This document shows, in pieces, positions 25,501 to 34,477 of a stretch of 52,906 nucleotides of DNA (position 1 is its first letter; each line of letters opens with the position of its first letter). A program made the position numbers and the translations under genes. The stretch comes from Pseudomonadota bacterium (lineage in GTDB: Bacteria; Tectomicrobia; Entotheonellia; Entotheonellales; Entotheonellaceae), in the NCBI GenBank assembly GCA_005777235.1, contig SXND01000187.1, forward strand, positions 1 to 52,906, written 5' to 3'. The notes under the pieces are model-generated. The model saw nothing but the letters and a program-made list of their open reading frames with translations, was not told the origin of the DNA and did not search any database.

Positions 25501-26712
25501 GATGGCTTCTGCCAGATGCGTCCGGGCCAGCTGTAACTTCGCTTGCCGCAGATGTGCCAGGCCTAAGAAATAATGCGGGGGCGCGAGATTCGGGGCGTCC
25601 TTCAGCACGTCTTGCAGGATTTTTATTGCACTTTTCACGTCATTCTGTGCTAATGCCAGCAGACCTTTGTAGTAGAGGCCGACAATTTTCCCATCCCGCG
25701 TTTTCAGCAGTTCATCCGTGTACTGGGATGCTTGCCCCAGATTTTTCTGCTGCAGCACTAAGGCGATGATCTTCTGTTTGGCCGTGGAGGATTTGGGATC
25801 AAGCTCGTCGGCTTTTTTGTAGGCGCTGATCGCTTCCTCTATTTTGTTGGTGCCTTTATAGAAGTCGCCGAGCGCCAGGTACACCCGTATCTCGCCGGGC
25901 TGGATCGTGATGGCCTGCTGATACAGCACCTCGGTTTCCTGCCGGCGACGCTGCTGCACATACAAGTCGGCCAGGGCGAGCAACGGTTGTACGTCGCGGG
26001 GATGGGCCGCCATGGTGGCCCGATACTGCTGTTCTGCCTTCTCCATGGCGTTCCCCGCCGCGTACAACGCCCCGAGTGCCAGCGCGATGGGCAACGCCTC
26101 CGGCTCCACGGCCAGGGCCTGTTGATAGAGCGCCTCTGCCGCCACAAAGTCCTGATTACGCTGGTAGAGTGCGGCAAGTTGCAGGGTGAGCGCGACCTGC
26201 CGTGGATGGAGCGCACGGGCCGCCTGTAGGGCAGCGATGGCATCGCTCCAGGCTTCCTTCCCGGCATAGGCTTTGCTCATCAGCAGATGCGCCTCGACAT
26301 AGTCAGGCTGCTGCCGCAACATGACCTGGGCTTTGTCTAAGGCTTCGTCAAAACGCTTGGCACGCATATACAGTTCCCCCACCCGTAGATGCGCCTCGAG
26401 ATGATCCGGCTTGAGCTGCGCGACCTTGCTGAAGGCCCGAAAGGCTTCTCGCAGATCCGTCAGCTGGCCTTTCTTCAGATGGGCCAGGCCAATCTGATAA
26501 TTGAGGTCCACCGCATTGGGGGTGATTTCTAGAGCATTCTTGAATTCCAGCACTGCTTCGGCGTATTGTTCTTTGGCGACATACGCTAGCGCTTTGCGGA
26601 TATGGGACTCCCGCTTGACCTGTGGATCTTGGGTGCAGGCGGCCACAACACATAACCCTGCACACACCAGCATGCCGAGTCGGTAACGCCAAAACCCTAC
26701 GCTGAAGAACAT
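22576..26712 (-). CDS. prsT: PrsT-like PEP-CTERM-system TPR-repeat lipoprotein
   Basis: The 1378-residue protein has a lipoprotein signal ending VVAAC (Cys26), then tetratricopeptide repeats throughout. The first block (KALAYVAKEQYAEAVLEFKNALEI) is like the PEP-CTERM-system TPR lipoprotein family, commonly about 900 residues. The excess length comes from three super-repeats of about 306 residues. These are marked by KTRDGKIVG (about residue 334), QTREGKAMG (about 641) and KSREGALAG (about 946), each followed by 'A..LQ...K.APxL...HYFLG'. It is probably anchored to a membrane facing the periplasm and acts as an assembly scaffold for exopolysaccharide or PEP-CTERM export. The place beside the surface-protein genes supports this. 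Confidence 0.78.
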   Translation of the reverse strand: MFFSVGFWRYRLGMLVCAGLCVVAACTQDPQVKRESHIRKALAYVAKEQYAEAVLEFKNALEITPNAVDLNYQIGLAHLKKGQLTDLREAFRAFSKVAQLKPDHLEAHLRVGELYMRAKRFDEALDKAQVMLRQQPDYVEAHLLMSKAYAGKEAWSDAIAALQAARALHPRQVALTLQLAALYQRNQDFVAAEALYQQALAVEPEALPIALALGALYAAGNAMEKAEQQYRATMAAHPRDVQPLLALADLYVQQRRRQETEVLYQQAITIQPGEIRVYLALGDFYKGTNKIEEAISAYKKADELDPKSSTAKQKIIALVLQQKNLGQASQYTDELLKTRDGKIVGLYYKGLLALAQNDVKSAIKILQDVLKDAPNLAPPHYFLGLAHLRQAKLQLARTHLAEAIRLSPGFVEAYLALAEAETLAGAFDYALQAARRAITLQPYNPAAHVFLGRAQLGKGEIDQAIISFKTSAEQDAQYIYSYYNLGLAYRRKHQDRDALRAFEQALSLDPNFADTLAQVVDLSLRLGEHVKAEKLYREALERLQDSVAQQMLLANFYAMQGKLAEAETTYQAATTLDLRDARPHVALGNFYMDLGQPLKAAVAYKQAVLLKPEDLTPQRLLVEILLDQVNYVEAVPYIEGLLQTREGKAMGFYLKGRLALLHEHIAEAIPLLQDAVQAAPNLAPAHYFLGVAQMRSQQPQLAKASFSAAIGLDPRIAEPYLARAEVYMQARDANQAIATGQALMAVRPDHPTAYLIIGRGYIAQSDIAKAIDTFKTALLKAPHDASNYYYLGLLYRRQRQVAEATAMFEQALARQPGMYEALTQVVALYAIRGDLAKAEATYRQALALRPQDMMLQLRFAAFYEMQNKRLEAEDAYKKAITMDPQDTRPYLALGDFYFDTQQLDAALATYKHAAEVAPAALFPKEKIAEVLLHRNELDEAAQYAASMEKSREGALAGRYLTGRLALARKHTLEAITTLQRVVKDAPDLTAAHYYLGLAYLQQENIQLAKVTLAKAVDLQPDFLEPYVTLAHLYMGARAYDQARDVGEKLLALRPNDPRAHRIIGNAWRAEGAAAKAITALKTAAAEEPSNAQIFHELGLSYRQHQQEPEALSAFEHVLTLQPQMSEALAQIVEIHLGKRQPDTARERVLRQLQRAPEHADFYNLLGTVFLAQQQEGKAEEALHKAIALKEQFLEPYLQLGRLYAQRKSYAQAISQYEAAIKINPKVLSAYMLLGTTYQAQEKYQKANEYYLEALKVNPHFAPAANNLAWNYGEYGGSLDEAIAYARTAREQVPESPDIADTLGWLYYKKEDYESAVRFLQESVAKKSTNPVSRYHLGMAYYKVGQTDRAKAELQSALQSQPDFPWVQQAQEALARLER

Positions 26713-26921
26713 AAGCAGATTTCCCCCTGGCCCCTGTTAGCGTGCGCGTCGCCAAACCGTGCGCCCTGTGGTGATGCGAGCGGCTTGACGATATTATAAA
26801 GTGTTCTGATGGTGGACGCCACTGATGGCCGCTTGGAGCCTTGACCTGGGTGGGCCGGCGGACGGTGGCCCTAGGCGTCGGGGAGCGCGGCCGGTGTGCC
26901 GACACGTGGACAGCGTCGCGG
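26713..26921. other. Divergent promoter region, prsT-like gene and cysS
   Basis: The 300-bp gap between the two divergent genes. An AT-rich patch (about 26788-26803, TATAAT on the minus strand) could be the -10 of the prsT-like gene but has no clear -35. A partial match to the 17-bp motif (CAGGTTTTTTACAG) lies just before the cysS start, at about 26984-26998. Confidence 0.35.
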
Positions 26922-26950
26922 TTGACAACCCCCAAACACATCGTTACACT
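26922..26950 (+). promoter_or_regulatory. Sigma-70-type promoter for cysS operon
   Basis: TTGACA at 26922-26927, a 17-bp spacer and TACACT at 26945-26950. This is a near-ideal housekeeping promoter, 64 bp before the cysS ATG. It contrasts with the sigma-54-like promoters of the surface-protein genes. Confidence 0.75.
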
Positions 26951-27013
26951 CGTCCCGTCTTGGGCAGAGTTGTCACAGGGTCGCAGGTTTTTTACAGAAG
27001 GCACGGCGCATCC

Positions 27014-28405
27014 ATGCTACGGTTCTATAATACCTTGACGCGACAAAGAGATGTCTTCCAGGCGCTAGAGGATGGGCACGTCCGCATGTATACCTGTGGG
27101 CCCACCGTCTACAATCATCCCCATATTGGCAATTACCGTGCCTACATGTTTGAGGACTTGCTACGGCGGTATCTGAAATATCGCCGCTATCAGGTGACAC
27201 AAATCATGAACTTGACCGATGTGGATGACAAGACGATCCGTGACGCCCAGAAGGCGGGCTTGTCACTGCACGACTTTACAGCCATCTACTCCCAGGCCTT
27301 TTTTGAGGACTTGCAGACGCTCAATATCGAAGCTGCCGAACACTACCCCGCCGCCACGGACCACATCCCCGAGATGATCGCCATCATTCAACGTCTCCAG
27401 GAGCGGGGCTACACGTATACGGTTGATGGCTCCATCTATTACCGGATTGACCGTTTTCCTGACTACGGCAAGCTGGCACATCTTGAGGCGGAAACGCTGC
27501 AAAATGGGGCGAGTGGACGGATGGATCGTGATGAATACGATAAAGATGATATGCGTGACTTTGCCTTGTGGAAAGCCTGGACGCCAGAAGATGGTGAGGT
27601 CTATTGGGAGACCGCGCTGGGCAAGGGGCGCCCCGGCTGGCATATCGAGTGCTCGGCTATGGCGATGAAATATCTCGGCACACACTTTGACATACACACG
27701 GGCGGCGAAGACAATATCTTTCCGCATCATGAGAACGAAATTGCCCAATCTGAAGCGGCGACGGGCGAGCCGTTTGTCAACTACTGGCTGCATTGTCGGC
27801 ATCTGCTGGTCGATAATCAAAAAATGTCCAAATCCCTGGGCAATTTCTATACCCTGCGCGATCTGCTCGCGCAAGGTTTTAAGCCCCAAGGTGTGCGCTA
27901 TGCGCTGCTCTCGATCCACTATCGCCAGCCACTCAATTTTACGTTTGATGGCCTCCATGCCGCGGAACAGGCGGTGCAACGCCTGGTGGACTTCATGCAG
28001 CACGTCTCCACGGCGCACGGCGCCGGCTTTGATGTCCACCCGCTCCTGGCGACGACGCAGCAGCGCTTCGAGGACGCCCTGGATGACGATCTCAATATCT
28101 CCGCGGCGCTTGGGGCCATCTTTGAGATGGTGCGTGAGGTCAATCGGGCTATCGCCCAGCAGCAGCTCAGTGTGGAGCAGGCGGAGCTGGTGCACGCGCT
28201 GATGCGGCGCTTTGACACGGTGCTGGGGCTGTTGACCGAGGCCGCGGTGTCGCTGGATCGTGAGGCCGAAGCGCTCATGGCGGAGCGGCAACAGGCGAGA
28301 CAAGCCCGCGATTTTGCCCGGGCCGACACGCTGCGCACGGCGCTGCGCGCGCGTGGCTATGTCGTCGAAGATACGCCGCAAGGACCACGGCTGAAACGCG
28401 TATGA
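27014..28405 (+). CDS. cysS: Cysteinyl-tRNA synthetase
   Basis: The 463-residue class I aminoacyl-tRNA synthetase has the HIGH-type motif PHIGN at residues 36-40 and KMSKS at residues 270-274. The zinc ligands are C28 (YTCGPT), Cys in HIECSAMAM, and His/Glu in PHHENEIAQ. The anticodon-binding helical domain follows. It attaches Cys to tRNA-Cys in the cytoplasm. The ATG at 27014 is correct because the family begins 'LRFYNTLTR'; the longer frame from 26825 is rejected. It heads a plus-strand operon with a histidine phosphatase, purN, pyrG and purL. The next gene overlaps by 4 bp. Confidence 0.97.
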   Translation: MLRFYNTLTRQRDVFQALEDGHVRMYTCGPTVYNHPHIGNYRAYMFEDLLRRYLKYRRYQVTQIMNLTDVDDKTIRDAQKAGLSLHDFTAIYSQAFFEDLQTLNIEAAEHYPAATDHIPEMIAIIQRLQERGYTYTVDGSIYYRIDRFPDYGKLAHLEAETLQNGASGRMDRDEYDKDDMRDFALWKAWTPEDGEVYWETALGKGRPGWHIECSAMAMKYLGTHFDIHTGGEDNIFPHHENEIAQSEAATGEPFVNYWLHCRHLLVDNQKMSKSLGNFYTLRDLLAQGFKPQGVRYALLSIHYRQPLNFTFDGLHAAEQAVQRLVDFMQHVSTAHGAGFDVHPLLATTQQRFEDALDDDLNISAALGAIFEMVREVNRAIAQQQLSVEQAELVHALMRRFDTVLGLLTEAAVSLDREAEALMAERQQARQARDFARADTLRTALRARGYVVEDTPQGPRLKRV

Positions 28406-29028
28406 GTACGGGGGAACGCCTGTTATACGTGGTACGGCATGGCGCCACGGATTGGAATCATGCCGGACGTATCCAAGGGCATGTCGATACTCCGCTCAAC
28501 GAGACGGGTCGGGCCCAGGCCCGGTTGGCGAGTATTCGTCTGGCAGCTTTCGGGGCGACGGCACTGTACAGTAGCGATCTCCTGCGCGCCTATGAAACAG
28601 CCACAATTATTGGGCAGGCCGCCGGGCTTGAGGTGGTGCCGCAAGCGGACTTGCGCGAGATACATTTTGGGGCGTGGCAAGGCCTGTCGTCTCCAGAAAT
28701 CCGTGAGCGCGATCCCGAAGTGTACGCGGCCCGCCTTGCCAATCCGTATGATGTGGCGCCACAAGGGGCAGAGACCTGGCGCCATTTCTACACCCGGGCT
28801 CTCCAAGCGGTGCAGGAGATTTTAGATGAGACGACCGCGGCACGATTGATTGTGGTGACTCACAGTGGCGTCTGTACCGCCCTTGGACTGCATGCCCAAG
28901 GGCTGGACTGCACAGGCAAACGCACCTTCGACTCCCATAACTGTGGAATCCATACCTTTGCCGTACACGGAACCCTCTGGCGCACCGTGACCTTGAACGA
29001 TGTTACGCATCTGACGTCCGTGTTTTAG
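28402..29028 (+). CDS. Histidine phosphatase family protein
   Basis: The 208-residue protein begins with LLYVVRHGATDWN, the RHG catalytic motif (H13 forms the phosphohistidine). It has 'LNETGRAQA', 'ALYSSDLLRAYETA', 'REIHFGAWQGLS' with the proton-donor Glu region, and the second His in VVTHSGV. The pattern fits the cobC/alpha-ribazole phosphatase or broad-specificity phosphatase subgroup rather than glycolytic phosphoglycerate mutase. The substrate is not determinable. The ATGA overlap with cysS implies translational coupling. Confidence 0.88.
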   Translation: MSTGERLLYVVRHGATDWNHAGRIQGHVDTPLNETGRAQARLASIRLAAFGATALYSSDLLRAYETATIIGQAAGLEVVPQADLREIHFGAWQGLSSPEIRERDPEVYAARLANPYDVAPQGAETWRHFYTRALQAVQEILDETTAARLIVVTHSGVCTALGLHAQGLDCTGKRTFDSHNCGIHTFAVHGTLWRTVTLNDVTHLTSVF

Positions 29029-29091
29029 TAGGGCATGCCGCGCACGCCTCGCCCGTTTCTCTCGTATGCCAGCGTGTAGGGGAGCTCACCG

Positions 29092-29754
29092 ATGGCACGA
29101 ATCCTCAACCTGGCGGTGTTATTATCTGGGAGCGGGCGCACGCTGGAAAACCTCCAGCAGGCCATCAACGCTGGCCGTCTGAGTGCCCGTATCGTGGTGG
29201 TCGTCAGTAGCAAGCGTCAGGCGTATGGGCTCGAGCGGGCCCGCCAGCATGGCCTCGATGCTGTGGCAGTGCCGCGTCGGGACTACAGCACGCCACAGGC
29301 GTTTAACGCCGCCATCAACGCCGTGCTCGCACCATATGCGGTCGATCTCGTGGTCCTCGCGGGTTTTCTGTCGCTGTACGAACCCCCTCCTGCCCTGGTA
29401 GGGCGCGTGCTCAACGTCCATCCAGCCTTACTTCCAGCCTTCGGCGGTCAAGGGTTTTATGGTGACCGCGTGCATCAAGCCGTGCTCGATGCTGGGGTCA
29501 AACTCAGCGGCTGCACGGTGCATTTTGCTGATGCGGCCTATGATCACGGTCCCATTATTGCGCAAGTCGCCGTCCCGGTGGAGGACGATGACACTGTGGC
29601 TACCCTCGCCGCCCGGGTGTTTGCCGCCGAATGTCAGGTCTATCCTCAGGCCATCCAATGGCTGGCAGAGGATCGCTTGTGCATTGAAGGGCCTCGCGTG
29701 CGTGTGCTGCCTACACCTGCTGCCTCAGTTTTGTCACAAGGGATGTCACGATGA
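29092..29754 (+). CDS. purN: Phosphoribosylglycinamide formyltransferase
   Basis: A 220-residue PurN-type enzyme that formylates GAR using 10-formyl-THF in purine synthesis. It shows NLAVLLSGSGRTLENL, then VLAGFLSLYEPP, the active-site NVHPALLPAFGGQGFYG (Asn and His), and TVHFADAAYDHGPIIAQ with the catalytic Asp near its end. The substitution ADAAYDHG for the more common VDEGVDxG keeps the Asp. It overlaps pyrG by 4 bp (ATGA). Confidence 0.93.
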   Translation: MARILNLAVLLSGSGRTLENLQQAINAGRLSARIVVVVSSKRQAYGLERARQHGLDAVAVPRRDYSTPQAFNAAINAVLAPYAVDLVVLAGFLSLYEPPPALVGRVLNVHPALLPAFGGQGFYGDRVHQAVLDAGVKLSGCTVHFADAAYDHGPIIAQVAVPVEDDDTVATLAARVFAAECQVYPQAIQWLAEDRLCIEGPRVRVLPTPAASVLSQGMSR

Positions 29755-31463
29755 ACGATTTTGACCGTGAAGACCTCAGTGTGCGGACCGATGATTCCGA
29801 ACACCTCGACTTTTTTCCCACGCACTACCGTATCGGGCGTACGAAGTATATCATTGTCACCGGCGGGGTGATGTCGGGGGTCGGGAAAGGCGTCTTTACA
29901 GCCTCCTTGTCACACCTGTTGCAATTTTTGGGCTTTTCAGTGTCCACGATTAAAGCCGATGGCTATCTCAATCTCGATGCCGGCACCCTCAACCCCTATC
30001 GCCACGGCGAGACGTTTGTGTTGGATGACGGCACGGAATGCGATCTGGATCTTGGCACCTACGAGCGTTTCTTAGACACGACGCTCAATAGTTTTAACTA
30101 TATGACGTCGGGCAAAATTTACTGGCATATTCTGTCGAAAGAACGGCGTGGGGAGTATCTCGGACGCGATGTGCAAATTGTGCCGCACGTCACCGGTGAA
30201 ATCAAATACCTCATCCGCGAGAAGGCCAAAGAGGGGCCGTACGACATGGTGCTGCTTGAGATTGGTGGCACGGTCGGCGACATCGAAAATCTCCACTTTA
30301 TCGAAGCCGCCCGGGAGCTCATGTACGACGAAGGGCGCGACAATGTCATGTTTGCGCATGTGACCATGGTACCGTGGGCCGAGGGCTCGGGCGAGCAGAA
30401 AAGCAAACCCACGCAGCATAGCGTCAAAAAGCTCCTGGAAATGGGCATCCAGCCAGATATTATCGTCTGTCGTTCCAAACAGGCCCTGCAACCCAAGGTG
30501 TGCGAAAAAATTAGCCTGCACTGTAACGTCCCCATCGGCCACGTCATCAGCAGCCCAGACACCGACAACATCTATGTGTTGCCGGCGCTGTTCCAAGAGC
30601 AGCGGCTGGCCGAAATTACCACCAGTCGGCTGCGCCTCAACATGCCCTATCCGGCCAAAGACGATAGCGCCCAAATTCCCTTTGCGCCCTTTGTGCGTCA
30701 TACCAAGCGGCACAGTCCGGCCCTGACCATTGCCGTCACGGGGAAGTATTCCTCCATGAAGGATTCCTACATCAGCATTACCAATGCGTTGATGCATACG
30801 GAGCCGTGTGAGGACGTGCACATTAACTTACAGTTTATCGACACCACGGAATTCGACGATGCCTCCCGCGCCGTGCACACCGCCCTCGACGGCGTGCATG
30901 GGATCATTGTCCCTGGCGGCTATGGCCTGCGTGGCACCGAGGGCATGATCCGCTGCATTGCCTACGCCCGCGAGCGGCAGGTACCGTATCTGGGCCTGTG
31001 CCTGGGTTTTCAGCTAGCGACCATTGAATTTGCCCGCCATGTCTGTGGCCTGGACAAGGCGACGAGCACCGAGTTTGACCCACATACCCCGGAACCCCTT
31101 ATCGCCCTGCTGCCCGAACAAGAACACGTCAGTGACCTTGGGGGCACGCAGCGTTTAGGGGGGCATGATGTGTGGCTGGTACCGGGCTCGCGGGTGCAGC
31201 GTTTGTATGACCAGGACGTGGTGCGTGAGCGCTTTCGCCATCGCTATGAACTCAACAACGCCTATAAAGCGGCCCTGGAAGAAGCGGGCCTGCTGTTTTG
31301 CGGGATGACGCCGGATCAACGCATCATGCAGATTCTGGACTACCCCCTGCATCCGTTCTTCATTGCCACCCAGTTCCACCCGGAACTCTTGTCGCGCCCA
31401 CTCTCGCCACATCCGCTGTTCCTGGCCTTTGTGCGTGCGGCCAAGCGCCACCAAGCTGTCTAG
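29751..31463 (+). CDS. pyrG: CTP synthase
   Basis: The 570-residue enzyme converts UTP to CTP with glutamine and ATP. The N-terminal amidoligase domain has YIIVTGGVMSGVGKGV, followed by the UTP/Mg-binding region. The C-terminal class I glutaminase has the nucleophile C417 in YLGLCLGFQ and H543/E545 in QFHPELLSRP. A roughly 25-residue acidic leader precedes the usual start, so this protein is a little longer than most at its N-terminus. It sits between purN and purL, joining purine and pyrimidine nucleotide synthesis in one operon. Confidence 0.96.
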   Translation: MNDFDREDLSVRTDDSEHLDFFPTHYRIGRTKYIIVTGGVMSGVGKGVFTASLSHLLQFLGFSVSTIKADGYLNLDAGTLNPYRHGETFVLDDGTECDLDLGTYERFLDTTLNSFNYMTSGKIYWHILSKERRGEYLGRDVQIVPHVTGEIKYLIREKAKEGPYDMVLLEIGGTVGDIENLHFIEAARELMYDEGRDNVMFAHVTMVPWAEGSGEQKSKPTQHSVKKLLEMGIQPDIIVCRSKQALQPKVCEKISLHCNVPIGHVISSPDTDNIYVLPALFQEQRLAEITTSRLRLNMPYPAKDDSAQIPFAPFVRHTKRHSPALTIAVTGKYSSMKDSYISITNALMHTEPCEDVHINLQFIDTTEFDDASRAVHTALDGVHGIIVPGGYGLRGTEGMIRCIAYARERQVPYLGLCLGFQLATIEFARHVCGLDKATSTEFDPHTPEPLIALLPEQEHVSDLGGTQRLGGHDVWLVPGSRVQRLYDQDVVRERFRHRYELNNAYKAALEEAGLLFCGMTPDQRIMQILDYPLHPFFIATQFHPELLSRPLSPHPLFLAFVRAAKRHQAV

Positions 31464-31479
31464 AGGGGTGAAACCGGCC

Positions 31480-34452
31480 ATGCCATACACCAACAGGCTC
31501 GTGGTGGCGACTCAAGCCCACATGCGTGACGTCCGCGGTGTGGCCTTGCAGCGCACCCTGGACGAGGATTTGCACCTGCACGTCGACGAGGTACGTACGG
31601 CCGCGGTCTATACCATCCATGCGCCGCGCTTGCCTGCTGACCTGGAAGAAGCCCGCTGGCATCTGTTCACCGATGCGGTGGTGCAAGAGTCTTTCTGGAG
31701 CCAGCGTCCGCCGATGGCGTGTGACTGGATTGTGCAGGTCGGCCTGCTTCCTGGCGTCACCGATAATGTGGGGCGCACGGCGGCGCAAGCGCTGGCCGAT
31801 GTGTACGCGACGCCGCTGCAGGGGGAAGTGTATACCTCGTCGCTCTATCTGCTGCGTGGGGCACTGGCACGCCACGAGGTCGAACGGGTGGTGGGCGATA
31901 TGCTGGCCAATCCGCTCATCCAGCAGTGGCGCATTACGGCCGCCGCAGACTGGCGCGACCGTCCCGAAGCGTTTTTGCCGCCGCCGCTCGCCGGGGCCGA
32001 TACACCACCCCAGGTGCGCACCATCGCCATGGAGCGTGACGATGAGGCGCTTGTCCACCTGAGCCGTGAGGGGCTGTTGGCGCTGAGCCTGCCGGAGATG
32101 CAAGCCATCCAGGCGTATTTTCGCCTCCCCCAGCGTCAGCAGCAACGCCACACGTATGGCCTGGGCGCCGCGCCTACCGATGTCGAGCTGGAAGCCTTGG
32201 CGCAGACGTGGTCGGAGCACTGCAAGCATAAGATCTTTAATAGCACCATCACCTACCGTGACGAGCAGGGGCACGAAACAATCATCCACAGTGTCTTCAA
32301 ACACTTTGTGGTACGGGCCACGGAAGAAATCAGCCAGCGGGTGGACTGGTTGGTCTCGGTGTTCCATGACAACGCCGGGGTGATCAAGTTCAACGACGCC
32401 TGGAATCTGGTCATGAAGGTCGAGACGCACAATACGCCCTCGGCGCTCGATCCGTATGGTGGGGCGATCACGGGTATCGTGGGGGTCAATCGTGACCCTT
32501 TTGGCACCGGCAAAGGCTGTCAGCTGTTGTTCAACACCGATGTGCTGTGCTTTGCCCCGCCGGACTACGCCGACCCTCTGCCGCCGCGCTTGCTGCATCC
32601 CAAGCGGGTGTTCAAGGGCGTACACCGGGGGATCAAAGATGGCGCCAATCAAAGCGGTATCCCCGATGTCAATGGCGCCGTGGTCTTCGATGTGCGCTTC
32701 CTCGGCAAACCGCTGGTGTTTTGCGGTACCGGGGCCCTGATGCCGGCCAAGATCGGTGGGGAACCGACGCACGTCAAGCGCGCCGCTCCGGGCGATTGTA
32801 TTGTCATGGTCGGGGGCCGCATTGGCAAAGATGGCATCCACGGCGCCACGTTTTCTTCGGTTGAATTGAGTGAGGTCTCCCCAGCCTCGGCCGTGCAAAT
32901 TGGCGACCCCATCACGCAGAAAATGATGTTCGACTTTCTTCTTGAAGCGCGTGATCAGCAGCTCTATACCAGCATCACTGACAACGGTGCCGGCGGCCTA
33001 TCATCCTCGGTGGGGGAAATGGCGCAGTCGAGCCATGGCTGCGAGCTGCACTTGGACCGCGCGCCGCTCAAATATCCTGGGCTCGATCCCTGGGAGATTT
33101 TGCTGTCGGAATCGCAAGAGCGCATGACCCTGGCGGTGCCGCCGTCGCACCTCGAAGCCTTTCTGGCGCTGGCAGCACGCCGTGAGGTGGAAGCCACGGT
33201 GCTGGGTACGTTTACCGATACGGGACTGTTCCACGCCCTGTATGCCGGGCAGACCGTCGCGCTCCTAGAAATGGATTTCCTCCATGATGGTGCCCCGGAA
33301 ATGCACCTTGCCGCGCACTGGCAACCGCCGCACCATCCTGAGCCGACCTTCCCATGCCCTAGCGACCTGACTGCATCCTTGCTGGCCATGCTGGGGCGTC
33401 TCAATATCTGCAGCAAAGAGTGGGTCATCCGGCAGTATGACCACGAAGTGCAGGGGCGCAGTGTCATCAAACCGCTGGTCGGCAAGGCCAACGACGGCCC
33501 CAGTGATGCGGCGGTCTTGCGTCCGCTGCTGGAGTCCATGGAGGGTGTCATTGTGGCCAATGGCATCTGCCCGCGCTACAGCGACATTGATACGTACCAC
33601 ATGGTGGCCTGCGCCATCGATGAAGCTATCCGCAATGTCATTGCGGTGGGCGGCAGTCTGGGACACATGGCAGGGCTCGACAACTTCTGCTGGCCTGACC
33701 CGATCCTGTCACCGAGTACACCGGACGGTCCGTACAAGCTGGCGCAGCTGGTGCGCGCCAATCAGGCCCTGTACGATTATTGTCTGGCGTATGGGGTGCC
33801 ATGTATTTCCGGCAAGGACAGTATGAAGAATGATTACCACGTCGGTGACACGAAAATCTCCGTGCCGCCGACGCTGCTCTTCTCGGTCATGGCCCGCATG
33901 CCCGATGTGCGCCGTGCGATCACTATGGACGTGAAACAGCCCGGCGACCTGGTCTTTGTGCTCGGTGACACGCGGGCCGAACTCGGTGCCTCAGAGTATT
34001 ACGCCCTGCATGGGGCGATTGGTAACCGCGTACCAGAGGTACACGCCGAGCGGGCGCGGGCTCTGTATGAGGCGTTATCGCAGGCCATCGCGCACGGCCT
34101 GGTCAACGCCTGCCATGATTGCTCGGACGGCGGGTTGGCTGTCGCTGCGGCGGAAATGGCCTTTGCGGGTGGTCTGGGGATGCATCTGGACCTGCGTGCG
34201 CTGCCCCGCGAGTCTAACATTGTCCGTGACGATACCCTGTTGTATGCCGAGACGGCCAGTCGCTTGATGGTCACAGTCGCCCCGCACCACCGCGAGGCTT
34301 TCTGTGCCATGCTCGCAGGGTGTACCATGGGGGAAGTCGGGCACGTCCTCGATACGGCACAGTTTCGCGTGCAAGGCTTACAAGGTGATGTCATCATTAG
34401 CAGTGACATCCAACAATTAAAAGAGGCATGGCAGCGTCCATTGCGCTGGTAG
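31480..34452 (+). CDS. purL: FGAM synthase, PurS-PurL fusion without glutaminase
   Basis: The 990-residue protein carries PurS-like sequence at its N-terminus (DWIVQVGLLPGVTDNVGRTA and YLLRGALARHEVERVVGDML, with a related first half). The PurL synthetase domains follow: TWSEHCKHKIFNSTI, VETHNTPSALDPYGGAITG, and the second half ISGKDSMKNDYH and DCSDGGLAVAAAEMAF. It has no C-terminal PurQ-type glutaminase, so it needs a separate PurQ, not seen here. It makes FGAM from FGAR in purine synthesis. ATG 31480 follows pyrG by 16 bp; GTG 31468 is an in-frame alternative. Confidence 0.92.
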   Translation: MPYTNRLVVATQAHMRDVRGVALQRTLDEDLHLHVDEVRTAAVYTIHAPRLPADLEEARWHLFTDAVVQESFWSQRPPMACDWIVQVGLLPGVTDNVGRTAAQALADVYATPLQGEVYTSSLYLLRGALARHEVERVVGDMLANPLIQQWRITAAADWRDRPEAFLPPPLAGADTPPQVRTIAMERDDEALVHLSREGLLALSLPEMQAIQAYFRLPQRQQQRHTYGLGAAPTDVELEALAQTWSEHCKHKIFNSTITYRDEQGHETIIHSVFKHFVVRATEEISQRVDWLVSVFHDNAGVIKFNDAWNLVMKVETHNTPSALDPYGGAITGIVGVNRDPFGTGKGCQLLFNTDVLCFAPPDYADPLPPRLLHPKRVFKGVHRGIKDGANQSGIPDVNGAVVFDVRFLGKPLVFCGTGALMPAKIGGEPTHVKRAAPGDCIVMVGGRIGKDGIHGATFSSVELSEVSPASAVQIGDPITQKMMFDFLLEARDQQLYTSITDNGAGGLSSSVGEMAQSSHGCELHLDRAPLKYPGLDPWEILLSESQERMTLAVPPSHLEAFLALAARREVEATVLGTFTDTGLFHALYAGQTVALLEMDFLHDGAPEMHLAAHWQPPHHPEPTFPCPSDLTASLLAMLGRLNICSKEWVIRQYDHEVQGRSVIKPLVGKANDGPSDAAVLRPLLESMEGVIVANGICPRYSDIDTYHMVACAIDEAIRNVIAVGGSLGHMAGLDNFCWPDPILSPSTPDGPYKLAQLVRANQALYDYCLAYGVPCISGKDSMKNDYHVGDTKISVPPTLLFSVMARMPDVRRAITMDVKQPGDLVFVLGDTRAELGASEYYALHGAIGNRVPEVHAERARALYEALSQAIAHGLVNACHDCSDGGLAVAAAEMAFAGGLGMHLDLRALPRESNIVRDDTLLYAETASRLMVTVAPHHREAFCAMLAGCTMGEVGHVLDTAQFRVQGLQGDVIISSDIQQLKEAWQRPLRW

Positions 34453-34477
34453 CAAGGGGACGGCAGGAGGTAGCCTT

